Shown here: one piece after another, positions 34,283-44,367 of the stretch
Numbering within the stretch: the first letter of the stretch is position 1
Layout of the letters: each line of letters starts with the position of its first letter
Source: DASTFY01 sp963829955
Lineage (GTDB): Bacteria; Actinomycetota; Acidimicrobiia; Acidimicrobiales; Ilumatobacteraceae
Direction of reading: 5' to 3'
Assembly (NCBI GenBank): GCA_963829955.1
Contig: CAWHKS010000004.1
Span: 1 to 64,000 of the forward strand
DNA: 64,000 nt
Notes under the pieces: generated by a model
Databases searched by the model: none
What the model saw: the letters and a program-made list of their open reading frames with translations, nothing else
Told to the model about the DNA's origin: nothing
Program-made: the position numbers and the translations under genes

Positions 34283-34975
34283 ATGGCTGCACTGACGCCC
34301 GCTGCCGAGCTGGCGGCGGCGAACCCCATCCGACACCCCAACGAGTCCGAGGAGTACCGGCGGGCTCGCCAAGACCTCCTTGTCGAGGAGATCGAGCTGC
34401 GCCGGCAGGTCGAGCGCGTCGCCTCGCTCCGGCGTGACCTGCCCCCGGGCGGCGCGGTCCCTCGCGCCTACCGCTTCACCGACGAGGACGGCGCGGACGT
34501 GACTCTCGAGGACCTGTTCGACGACCACGACACGCTGGTCATCTACAGCTACATGTTCGGCCCGCAGCGCGAGGAGCCGTGCCCGATGTGCACCTCGCTC
34601 ATGGGTGGCTTCGACCACAAGATCACCGACATCCGTCAGCGGGTCGCCATCGCCTTCACGGCCCGGTCACCGATCGAGCGGCTCATCGAGGCCAAGAAGG
34701 CGCGCGGATGGACCGATCTCCCTGTCTACAGCGACCAGCAGGGCGACTACACGAGGGACTACGTGTCGGCGGAGGACGCCGACATGCCGGCCTACAACGT
34801 GTTCACCCGCCGGGATGGCGTGATCCGCCACTTCTGGAGCGAGGAGGTCGGCGGTGACATGGCCGACCCCGACCAGGACCCGCGAGGCGCGGTCGAGATG
34901 GACCCGCTGTGGCTCCTGCTCGACACGGTCCCCGAGGGTCGGGGCATCGACTGGCATCCCCAACTGAGGTACTGA
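34283..34975 (+). CDS. DUF899 thioredoxin-like protein
   Basis: A 230-residue protein of the DUF899 group, which has a thioredoxin-like fold. Key blocks are ELRRQVERVASLRRDLPPGG, then DTLVIYSYMFGPQREEPCPM with the CPMCTSL redox-type motif, MGGFDHKITDIRQRVAIAFT, and YNVFTRRDGVIRHFWSEEVG near the C-terminus. A thiol-based activity is plausible. It starts at 34283 with an AAAGGA site 13 bases upstream. The ORF is intact. Downstream 250 bases hold only the TetR stub. Confidence 0.88.
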   Translation: MAALTPAAELAAANPIRHPNESEEYRRARQDLLVEEIELRRQVERVASLRRDLPPGGAVPRAYRFTDEDGADVTLEDLFDDHDTLVIYSYMFGPQREEPCPMCTSLMGGFDHKITDIRQRVAIAFTARSPIERLIEAKKARGWTDLPVYSDQQGDYTRDYVSAEDADMPAYNVFTRRDGVIRHFWSEEVGGDMADPDQDPRGAVEMDPLWLLLDTVPEGRGIDWHPQLRY

Positions 34976-35114
34976 CCTGTAAGACCGACGGCACTGGGGT
35001 TCACTCGGACTCGACGACGACGGAGTCGACCTGTCCCAAAGCGGCGGGTTCCTCGATGACCTCCGCCGTCCCCGCCGGCGAGGGCACCTCAGTGGTCCGG
35101 ACGGTTGTGCTTCG

Positions 35115-35120
35115 TAGAGT
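35115..35120 (+). promoter_or_regulatory. -10 box (TAGAGT) of a leaderless promoter for the truncated TetR gene
   Basis: TAGAGT is followed by 6 bases and the ATG at 35127. It shows that the broken regulator gene kept its promoter. Confidence 0.4.
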
Positions 35121-35126
35121 CCCGGC

Positions 35127-35237
35127 ATGCGAGCCGACGCGCAGCGGAGCCGACGCCTCCTCCTGGACGCCGCGTGTGGCCCGTCATGCCTCGGCTCCAG
35201 GTCAGGCCGCGTCCGGTCTCGACCTCGGTGGGGCTAA
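35127..35237 (+). pseudogene. TetR-family regulator stub (first ~16 codons), abutting tRNA-Ile
   Basis: The first 16 residues, MRADAQRSRRLLLDAA, match the standard N-terminus of TetR regulators (M-R-A-D-A-Q-R-x-R-x-x-L-L-x-A-A). Homology stops there: the frame goes on as CGPSCLGSRSGRVRS and ends with a TAA inside the 3' end of tRNA-Ile. Most of the DNA-binding domain and the whole ligand domain are missing. The truncation point lies just on the 3' side of the tRNA, so it may be a recombination boundary. Confidence 0.6.
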
Positions 35238-35302
35238 CAAGAATCGAACTTGTGACCTCATCCTTATCAGGGATGCGCTCTAACCGACTGAGCTATAGCC
35301 CC
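35229..35302 (-). tRNA. tRNA-Ile (anticodon GAU)
   Basis: On the minus strand, 74 bases fold into a complete cloverleaf: acceptor stem GGGGCTA/TAGCCCC, D arm with AGCTCAGTCGGTTAGAGC, anticodon stem CATCC/GGATG around CTGATAA (anticodon GAT), and a T arm with AAGTTCGATTCTT. Discriminator A, CCA not encoded. It is in the usual place downstream of gyrA and the DUF3566 gene in actinobacteria. Confidence 0.97.
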
Positions 35303-35343
35303 GGCACCGGAGCGTCGAGGCTACCGGCAGGGAGGCGACGCCC

Positions 35344-36480
35344 TCAACCGTTTGGACGGCGGGCCGGCTCCAGCGGAGGTGGTGCCGGCAGGTCGGACAC
35401 AGGGGTCACGACGGGCTTCGACGGGCGGATCACCCGGCGCCGCCGGCGCCGGCGCACGACATCATCCCGGGCGATGACCTCGCGCTCGAGGACGGTCAGC
35501 CTGATGCCGCCGGTCAGGTCGGCGATGAGGTTGAACAGCACGGCCATGACGACGGTCAGGCCGGTGCCGGCCACGACGAACAGGGCCGTGAGCGTCAACC
35601 CGGCCCGGAACAGCGGCTCGGACTGCAGCTCGAAGGTGTCGTAGCCGAACGCCTCCCGGAAGAAGCCCTCGACGTTGTCGAGGGTGCCGGTCGACTGCGC
35701 CAGGTTCCACAACAACACGCCGGCGGTGATGAGCACGACGCCCATGGCCAAGAAGAAGATCAAGGCCACCTTGAAGACTGACCACGCGTCGACCGAGCGC
35801 ACGACTCGGGTGACCTTGCGGACGCGCGGGCGGGCGCGGCGGCGGGGCCGGGGCGGCGGCGGCACGACGGTCGGCGGAGGAGATGCGACGGGCTCGAGGA
35901 CCTGCGTCTCCGGCTGACCGTTCAGCGTCGGGACGGCGAGAGTCGGCGCGGGCTCGGTCGGCAGGGCGACGGGCGCCGTACGCGGAGGCGCCGGCGCGTA
36001 CATCGCCGCGGCGACGGCGGCCGCTGCGGTCGCACCGGGCGGAAGCGTGGTGCTGGCAGGGGCCTCGGCAGACCAGTCGTCATCCGCGGTCTCTGACCTA
36101 CCGCCGGCGAGAAGCGGGTCGACGGGCGACGAGCTGTCCTTGTCGGCGATGGGATCGTCGTCGCCAGCGGACGCGGTGTCGCCGTCAGCCGCAGCCTTCT
36201 CCTCGGCGCCGGCGGCACCCGCCACGAGGAGGGCGCGCTGGCGGGCGGTGCGCTTGCGGCCGGGCCGGGGGGCACGGGTGGTGGGGCGGGAATCGTCCTG
36301 GCCGTCGCCGTTCGTGGTCGCCTTGCCGGACTCGTCGGCGGACACGTCCTCGTCAGCGCGCTCTGCCGCGTCGGGCGCGGGTGACGGCGCTCCGTTGGTC
36401 ACCTCGGGGGCGTCGCCACGACCGTCCCGGTCGTCGTCGTCGACTGCGGTCACGACGTCGGCCCGGTTGTCCAGTGCCAT
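35344..36480 (-). CDS. DUF3566 membrane protein (gyrA-linked)
   Basis: A 378-residue protein with a long, low-complexity acidic and Ala/Pro-rich N-terminal half, then the DUF3566 domain: RKVTRVVRSVDAWSVFKVAL, a first membrane helix IFFLAMGVVLITAGVLLWNL, the loop EGFFREAFGYDTFELQSEPL, and a second helix TLTALFVVAGTGLTVVMAVL. An Arg-rich cytoplasmic tail follows. It is the standard neighbour of gyrA in actinobacteria; its role is unknown. The start at 36480 is fixed by TACAGT 7 bases upstream. tRNA-Ile follows after 41 bases. Confidence 0.9.
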   Translation of the reverse strand: MALDNRADVVTAVDDDDRDGRGDAPEVTNGAPSPAPDAAERADEDVSADESGKATTNGDGQDDSRPTTRAPRPGRKRTARQRALLVAGAAGAEEKAAADGDTASAGDDDPIADKDSSSPVDPLLAGGRSETADDDWSAEAPASTTLPPGATAAAAVAAAMYAPAPPRTAPVALPTEPAPTLAVPTLNGQPETQVLEPVASPPPTVVPPPPRPRRRARPRVRKVTRVVRSVDAWSVFKVALIFFLAMGVVLITAGVLLWNLAQSTGTLDNVEGFFREAFGYDTFELQSEPLFRAGLTLTALFVVAGTGLTVVMAVLFNLIADLTGGIRLTVLEREVIARDDVVRRRRRRRVIRPSKPVVTPVSDLPAPPPLEPARRPNG

Positions 36481-36487
36481 CCCAGGC

Positions 36488-36493
36488 ACTGTA
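36488..36493 (-). promoter_or_regulatory. -10 box (TACAGT) of a leaderless promoter for the DUF3566 gene
   Basis: On the minus strand TACAGT is followed by 7 bases and the ATG at 36480; it lies just after the stop of the small TadE-like gene. Confidence 0.45.
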
Positions 36494-36507
36494 ACCCGCG
36501 ACGGCCG

Positions 36508-36879
36508 TCAACCTCCGGTCACGGGTGGTGAGCGCTCGCCCGGCGACCCCTCGGGACCAGGACGGTCGTCGGCCACCATGGCTGCCCGTGCTGTTGCGGA
36601 TGCACCGTCGACGCGGACGGTCACGGTCACCCCGCCGTCCGTGTCGGAGTACGACACGAGCGTGCCGCCGTTCTCGGCGGCCATCGTGGCGGCCGCAGTC
36701 CGCCCGGCCGCCGCTCCGGCCAGGGCTGCGGCGTCAGCAGCGGTTCGGGCCCTGGCGGCAGCGGCCACCCGCTGGCCGAGCTGGCCGAGGCCCAGGATCA
36801 GGACGGCGGCCACGGCCATCACCGCGGCCAGGAGCGGCACCGCCTGCCCGGCTTCCGAACGGGGAGGAACGTTCCTCAT
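36508..36879 (-). CDS. TadE-like small secreted or pilus-associated protein
   Basis: A 123-residue protein with the TadE/TadG-type N-terminus: EAGQAVPLLAAVMAVAAVLI followed by LGLGQLGQRVAAAARARTAA. The single helix with a preceding Glu and Gly resembles type IV pilin-like leaders. The exterior part (ENGGTLVSYSDTDGGVTVTV) is short. It is away from the main Tad locus, between gyrA and DUF3566, and is probably like the stand-alone TadE-like genes of actinobacteria. A GAAGGA site stands before the ATG at 36879. Confidence 0.7.
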   Translation of the reverse strand: MRNVPPRSEAGQAVPLLAAVMAVAAVLILGLGQLGQRVAAAARARTAADAAALAGAAAGRTAAATMAAENGGTLVSYSDTDGGVTVTVRVDGASATARAAMVADDRPGPEGSPGERSPPVTGG

Positions 36880-36931
36880 GCAACATCCTTCGACGAAGGT
36901 GGAGTCGGGGGAAGTTGCGAAGGGAAGGAAG

Positions 36932-36949
36932 GCCGGCGCACTCGCCGGC
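36932..36949 (-). terminator. GC-rich hairpin after gyrA
   Basis: A 7-bp perfect stem (36932-36938 with 36943-36949) with a 4-base loop lies 17 bases past the gyrA stop. On the minus strand it is followed by pyrimidine-rich sequence. Plausible terminator of the gyrBA transcript. Confidence 0.5.
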
Positions 36950-36965
36950 GAAGGTCAGGTGAGTG

Positions 36966-39464
36966 TCAGGTGTCGCCGTTGCCGCCCAGGATGGGCGCCA
37001 CCGAGGCGACGTATTGGCCGGCGTCCAGGTTCATGATGCGGACACCAGTGGCCGTACGGCCCTGCGACGAGATCTGCCGCACCGACGTGCGGATGGCGAC
37101 GCCGCCAGACGACACGGCGACGATCTCGTCCTCCAGGCCGACCATGAACGCCGCCACCACGTGACCCTTGCGGCTGGTCAGCTTGATGCCGATGACCCCT
37201 TGGCCGCCGCGACCCTGCCGGTGGAAGTGCTCGAGTTGCGTGCGCTTGCCGTAGCCGGCCTCGGTGACCATGAGGATCGCGACGTCGTCGCGGGCCACAT
37301 CGACGGAGACGACGGAGTCGCCCGCCCTCAGCTTCATACCCCGCACCCCGGCCGCGGCCCGGCCCATGGGCCGTACCTCGTCCTCGCTGAAGCGGATGGT
37401 CTGGCCCGAACGGCTGACCATGAAGATGTCGTCGCCGGTCGTCGTCTCGATGACGCGGACCAACTCGTCGCCGTCGCGCAGGTTGAGGGCGATGATGCCG
37501 TCGCGCCGGGACGAGTCGTACTCGGTGAACACCGTGCGCTTCACCTGCCCCTCGCGGGTGGCGAAGAACAGGAAGCGCTCCCCCGCGAACGTACGGGTGT
37601 CGATGATGGCCCGGATCGTCTCGCCCGCCATCAGCGGCAGCAGGTTGACGATGGGGATGCCCTTCGCGGTGCGCTCCCTCTCCGGGATGTCCATGGCCCG
37701 CAGCCGGTAGACCTTGCCCCGGTTGGAGAAGAACAGCAGGTGGGCGTGGGCCGTGGTGAAGATGACGTGGCTGACCAGGTCGTCGGCCTTCAACCTGGCC
37801 CCGGCGACGCCCCGCCCGCCGCGGCCCTGGGTCTTGAAGGCGTCGGCGTCGACTGTTTTGACGTAGCCGGCCTCCGTCATCACCACGACCAGCTCCTTGT
37901 CCTCCACCAGGTCCTCGACGGACATGTCACCGTCGTCGAGCACGACCTCGGCGGCGCGCGGCGTGGCGAACTGCTCCTTGATGGCCAGCAGGTCCTGCTT
38001 GATGACGGTCTTCAGACGGGCGTCGTCGGCGAGGATGGCCTCCAGCTCCGCGATGAGCTCGCGCAGCTTTTCCAGCTTCTGCTCGATGTCGATGCGGGAC
38101 AGACGGGTGAGCTGGCCGAGGCGCATCTCGAGGATGTGCTCAGCCTGGAGCTCGGTGAAGCCGAACTGCTCGATCAGCCCGGAGCGGGCGGCGGCGCGGT
38201 CCTCGCTGGCCCGGATCGAGCGCGATGACCTCATCGATCACGTTGAGGGCCCGCAGCAGACCCTCCTGGATCTCCTCGTCGCGCCGGGCCTTGTCCAGCC
38301 GGTACTGCGACCTCCGGGTGATGACCTCGACCTGGTGGGCGATGTAGCCCTGCAGGGCCTGCGCCAGGTTGAGCGTCCGGGGCACGCCATCGACCAGGGC
38401 CACCATGTTGACGGCGAAGCTGGTCTGCAGCTGCGTCTGCTTGAACAAGTTGTTGAGCACGACGTTCGGGTTGGCGTCGCGCCGCAATGTGATGACGAGG
38501 CTGGTCTTGCCGCCAGCCGAGTTGTCGTTGACATCGGCGATGCCTTCGAGGTCCCCGGCGTCCACCAGCTCCTGGATGCGCCCGGCGATGGTCTTGCAGC
38601 TGGCCTGGTAGGGCAGCTGCGTCACCACGATCTCCATCGGCGCGCCGCGGCGGCTGCTCTCCTCGATGGTCGCCCTGGCCCGCATCTTCACGCTGCCCCG
38701 GCCCGTGCGGTAGGCCTCCATGATCCCGGCCCGCCCCATGATGAAGCCGCCGGTCGGGAAGTCAGGACCGTGCACGAACTGCATCAGGTCGTCAGGCGTG
38801 GCGTCCGGGTGGTCGATGAGGTGGACGGTGGCGTCGATGACCTCGCCCAGGTTGTGGGGCGGGATGTTGGTGGCCATGCCGACGGCGATGCCCTGGCTGC
38901 CGTTGACCAGCAGGTTGGGGAAGCGGGCCGGGAGGACGACCGGCTCCTCGTTGGAGGCGTCGTAGGTCGGCACCAGGTCGACGGTGTTCTCGTCGATGTC
39001 GGCCACCATCTGCATGGCGAGGGCGTGGAGGCGGCACTCCGTGTAGCGCTCGGCCGCCGGGCCGAAGTCGGGCGAGCCGTAGTTGCCGTGGAAGTCGATG
39101 AGCGGATGACGGAGCGAGAAGGGCTGGGCCATGCGGACCAGCGCGTCGTAGATGGCAGGACCGCCGTGCGGGTGGTACTTGGCCATGGTGTCGCCGGTGA
39201 CCCGGGCGCATTTCACGAACGGCCGGTCGGGCCGGAAGCCCTGCTGCTCCATGTCCCAGATGATCCGGCGGTGCACGGGCTTGAGGCCGTCGCGCACGTC
39301 CGGGAGCGCCCGGGCCATGATGACGGACATGGCGTAGTCCAGGAAGGACCGCTCCATCTCCTCCTGGATCTCGATGGGCTCGATGGCACCATGCGTGAGG
39401 TCGCGCCCGTCCCCGTCGTCGCCGTCGTCCGGGGGCATCGTGCCCCCCGTGTCGCTTCGGTCGC

Positions 39465-39468
<4 letters not shown>
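36966..39468 (-). CDS. gyrA: DNA gyrase subunit A (frameshift near 38216-38225)
   Basis: Catalytic breakage-reunion subunit of DNA gyrase, about 833 residues after joining two frames. The N-terminal frame holds VHRRIIWDMEQQGFRPDRPF, the quinolone-region loop HPHGGPAIYDALVRM and the active Tyr in AAERYTECRL. The frame breaks after LNVIDEVIAL near 38220 and continues as IRASEDRAAARSGLIEQFGF. The C-terminal domain carries the GyrA box (QGRGGRG). The ATG at 39468 overlaps the gyrB stop (ATGA). Unusual: the two residues after HPHG are Gly-Pro rather than Asp-Ser/Ala. The organism must have a working copy, so I treat the frameshift as a sequencing error. Confidence 0.95.
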
Positions 39469-41423
<1,955 letters not shown>

Positions 41424-41478
41424 GGCGCGACCTTTCGGTATCGATGAGCGACCGGCGGGACAGGCCCGCTCGCTGGAA

Positions 41479-41495
41479 TCCCCGGACCCCGGGGA
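41479..41495 (-). terminator. Short GC-rich hairpin between DUF721 and gyrB
   Basis: A 7-bp stem (41479-41485 with 41489-41495) with a 3-base loop lies after the DUF721 stop and before gyrB on the same strand. It may end the dnaN-recF-DUF721 message. The rest of the 41424-41612 gap shows no gene. Confidence 0.35.
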
Positions 41496-41612
41496 GCGCT
41501 CAGGACCGTCCTCACGATGGCCTCCAGTCCTACCAACGGGGTGCTACCGAGAGGCGGAGGCTGGGGACGCGGCGAGCGGTCCCGACGGGGTGTTCAGGCC
41601 GCCTCCAGCGGC

Positions 41613-41920
41613 TCACCGCCGCGGGCGGACGCGCAGCTCGATGCTGGTCACCTCGTCGGCCCCGGCCACGTCCCGGAGTCGCCCCAGGAGATCGCTCTCG
41701 AGGAACCGGAGCTGGGTCGCCCACGTCGGATGGTCGACGTCGATCACCAGCCAGCCGTCGGTCAGGGAGGCCGGGCGGGCGTGAGCGGCGATCTGCGGAC
41801 CGACCGCCTCCTCCCATCGCCCGAACACCCCGGCCAGGCTGCGGGCACTGGTGCCGCGCAGCGAGCGGACGACGTCATCCACGCTGTCGCGCAGCGGACC
41901 GGGGCTCGCTGCTCGGTCAC
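41613..41920 (-). CDS. DUF721 (DciA-like) protein
   Basis: A protein of about 102 residues after recF, as in most actinobacteria. Recognisable blocks are SLAGVFGRWEEAVGPQIAAH and DGWLVIDVDHPTWATQLRFL, which define the DUF721/DciA family; DciA proteins help load the replicative helicase. The likely start is GTG at 41918-41920, overlapping the restored recF stop (GTGA). The DNA just after it (TEQRAP) is one base out of frame with the conserved part (LRDSVDDVVRSLRGTS), so there is a shift near 41900. The open frame runs unbroken from recF, which gives a false fusion. Confidence 0.82.
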
Positions 41921-42999
41921 CCGACCAGCTTGCCCCGCTCGACACGCAGCGACGCGCTCGGGCTCGCGCCAGGTCGGGCAGGGGCCCGGCCGTGGTCAGG
42001 AGGACCTGCCCTGGAGGGAGGTGGCGTAGGAGCGCGGCGCTGCGGACGGGGTCGAGCTCGGAGAAGACGTCGTCCAGCAGCAGAACTGGCGCGCTGCCGG
42101 TCCGATCGGTCACCAGCCGGTGGCCGGCCAGGCGCAGCGCGAGGGCGAGCGTCCGCTGCTCCCCCTGCGACGCGTGGGTCCGCGCCGGCAGGCCGTCGAG
42201 CCCGACGTCGAGGTCGTCACGGTGCGGGCCGACCAGGCAGACCTGGCGCCGCACCTCGTCGGTGCGGGCGGCCACCGAGCGCGTCGGCCAGGCCGGTCCG
42301 GCGCCAGGGCGGGTCGTACCCGAGCACGACCGCTCCGCCACCGGGCGCCAGCTCGCCGTAGGCCCGCGCGACCTCCGGCGCGAGCGCCTCCACCAGCTCG
42401 GCGCGGGCCTGGCCGACTGATCTCGCCCACCTCGGTCAGCTTCGTGTTCCACACGTCGAGCGTGAACGCGGCGTCCTCGGCGAGGCGACCACCGGCCTGC
42501 TTCAGCAGCGTCGCCTTGTGGCGCAGGATGCGCTCCAAGTCCCGCCTGTCGGCGTCGAGGCGCGGATGCAGGCCCACCATCGTGAGATCGAGGAAGCGCC
42601 GCCGCACGGCCGGGCCTTCCTTGAGCAGGGCCAGGTCGTCAGGCGAGAACACGGTGGCCCGGACCACGTCGAGCAGCTCCGACGGCCGCCGCGGGCGTTG
42701 CTTGTTCACGAGCACGCGGTCGCGCCCACCGACGGCGAGCGCGCACTCGATGGTGACGACGCGCCGTCTGGCTGCTCCACCTCTGCCCGCACGATGGCCT
42801 CCTGGCACCCTTCCCGCACCAGCGCGGCGCCGGCGACGCCGCGGAAGCTCTCACGGGAGGGCAGGTAGGCGACGGCCTCGACGAGGTTGGACTTGCCCTG
42901 CCCGTTGGCGCCGATTACCGCCGTCAGCCCCGGCCCGAGCTCGACCGCGACGCTCTCGTAGTTCCGGAAGTCGACGAGCTCCAGCCGGCGGACCCACAC
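41917..42999 (-). CDS. recF: DNA recombination/repair protein RecF (frameshifted)
   Basis: SMC-like ATPase for recombinational repair of gaps. About 360 residues when joined across frames: N-terminal RRLELVDFRNYESVAVELGP with Walker A IGANGQGKSNLVEAVAYL; middle RRPSELLDVVRATVFSPDDL and RRRFLDLTMVGLHPRLDADR; C-terminal ABC signature ASQGEQRTLALALRLAG-type (HASQGEQRTLALALRLAGHR) and Walker B APVLLLDDVFSELDPVRSAA. Breaks lie near 42770, 42410 and 42290. The restored end LRVERGKLVG with TGA at 41917 overlaps the DUF721 start. GTG start at 42999, 12 bases after dnaN. Confidence 0.92.
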
Positions 43000-43011
43000 C
43001 CGTCAGGCGAC

Positions 43012-44107
43012 CTACGGGACCCGGACCGGCATGAGGAGATAGAGATAGTCCTCCTGGCCGACCGGCCGCACGACCGCGGGTTCGAGCGCGTCGAGGGTGT
43101 CGAGCACCACCTCGTCACCGGCCGCGGCTTCCACCCCGTCGACCAGGTACTGCGGGTTGAAGGCCACCGTGAGCGGGCTGCCTTCGACCTGGGCCTCGAC
43201 GATGGCGTCGGCCGTGCCCTGATCCTGGTTGACCGTGTTGAGCCGCACCTCGTCGCCCTCGATGGTGAGCCGCACGGGCGTGGCGTCCGCGGCCATGACC
43301 CGGACCCGGCGCAGGGCGTCGAGCAGAGCCTCCCGGCCCACCCGGACGCGGTTGGGGTACGAAGCCGGGATGAGCTGGCGGTAGTTCGGGAACTCGCCCT
43401 CGATCAGACGGGTGCTGACCCGCGTGCCGCCCGCCTCGAAGGTGGCGTCCCGCTCCCCGAGGCGCATCGTGATCTCACCCTCCGGGGGAAGGGCCCGTTC
43501 GACCTCGCGCAGCGCCCGGGACGGCAACAGCACCTTCTGCCCGGCAGCGAGGATCGACACCTCCGGGAGATCGCACACGGCCAGGCGGTAGGAGTCCGTC
43601 GCGACCAGCCGCAGGCCCTCGTCCTCGGCGGTGAGCAGCACGCCGGTGAGGATCGGGCGGGACTCGTCCTTGCTGGCCGCTCGCTCCACCTGCTGACACC
43701 GCCTGCAGGAACATCGAGGCCGGCACCGTCACCTTCTCGTCGGCCGGCTCGGCCAAGCGGGGGAAGTCGTCGACCGCGAACGGACGCACGGTGAACGACG
43801 ACCGCTCCGACGTGATGTCCACGGTGTCGCCCCCCGCGTCGACCATCACCGCACCGGGCGCCAACGTCCGCACGGCCTCGGCGGTCAACCGGCCGGGCAC
43901 GACACACGCGCCGTCCCGCTCGCCGTTGACGTCGATGGTGCACCGGATGGTCAGCTCGAGGTCGGTCCCGCTGATCTCGAGCGAAGACCCTTCGAGTCGC
44001 AGGCGCACACCTGCCAGCGCGGGCTGGGATCCGGCCCGACCCTGGGCGGCGCGGGCCGCCGTGGCCAGCGCCTCGCCGAGGACATCTCGTTCGCAGCGGA
44101 ACTTCAC
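43012..44107 (-). CDS. dnaN: DNA polymerase III beta sliding clamp (frameshift near 43690)
   Basis: Sliding clamp. Two frames join to about 365 residues. The N-terminal frame has CERDVLGEALATAARAAQGR, then SLEISGTDLELTIRCTIDVN and RPFAVDDFPRLAEP. The second frame resumes as VERAASKDESRPILTGVLLT, LVATDSYRLAVCDLPEVSIL and, at the end, EDYLYLLMPVRVP, the classical C-terminus. The break lies near 43690. GTG start at 44107 behind a GGGGAGG site. It forms a unit with recF and DUF721 downstream; a 260-base gap separates it from dnaA. Confidence 0.94.
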
Positions 44108-44241
44108 CCTGCCCCCTCCCCGGACCCCTTCGTCGGTCCGGCGTCGATCATCATCACTGTGCTGTTCAGGAACCTAGTGGTAGTAGTAGGTCCTGGGGAT
44201 TGTGGGCTTCGCGGTATCTGCCCTGGTCCCGGCAGGTGTGG

Positions 44242-44322
44242 TGATCCACAGGCCGCTTGGGCTGTCCCCAGGCCGATCATCCCGACGTTGGTCGCCGGTG
44301 GATGACCACGCCGTTGTCCCCA
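44242..44322. promoter_or_regulatory. Degenerate DnaA-box-like motifs in the dnaA-dnaN gap
   Basis: Three motifs each differ by one or two bases from the actinobacterial DnaA box: TGATCCACA at 44242-44250, CTGTCCCCA at 44262-44270 and TTGTCCCCA at 44314-44322. The dnaA-dnaN gap is the usual oriC site in actinobacteria. I cannot tell whether this side or the upstream side of dnaA is the working origin. Confidence 0.4.
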
Positions 44323-44367
44323 GCTCCGGCGCTGTTCGTCCCCACCCTGGTCCCCAGGCAACGCGGC

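Noticed and set aside
35127..35237. The 36-codon TetR-like ORF as a functional small protein
   Set aside because: Only the first 16 residues resemble TetR, and no helix-turn-helix is complete; the ORF ends inside a tRNA gene.
36963..38228. Long plus-strand ORF opposite gyrA; similar ORFs opposite dnaA (44257-45930), DUF2252 (11982-12755) and yidC/jag/rsmG (47741-49576)
   Set aside because: They mirror high-GC coding frames, have biased composition (Asp/Val/His/Gly- or Arg/Ala-rich) and no domain pattern; the opposite strand encodes well-known proteins.
41613..42452. ORF that fuses the RecF C-terminus to DUF721
   Set aside because: Another frame gives the normal RecF ending (LRVERGKLVG) with a stop overlapping a GTG start for DUF721.
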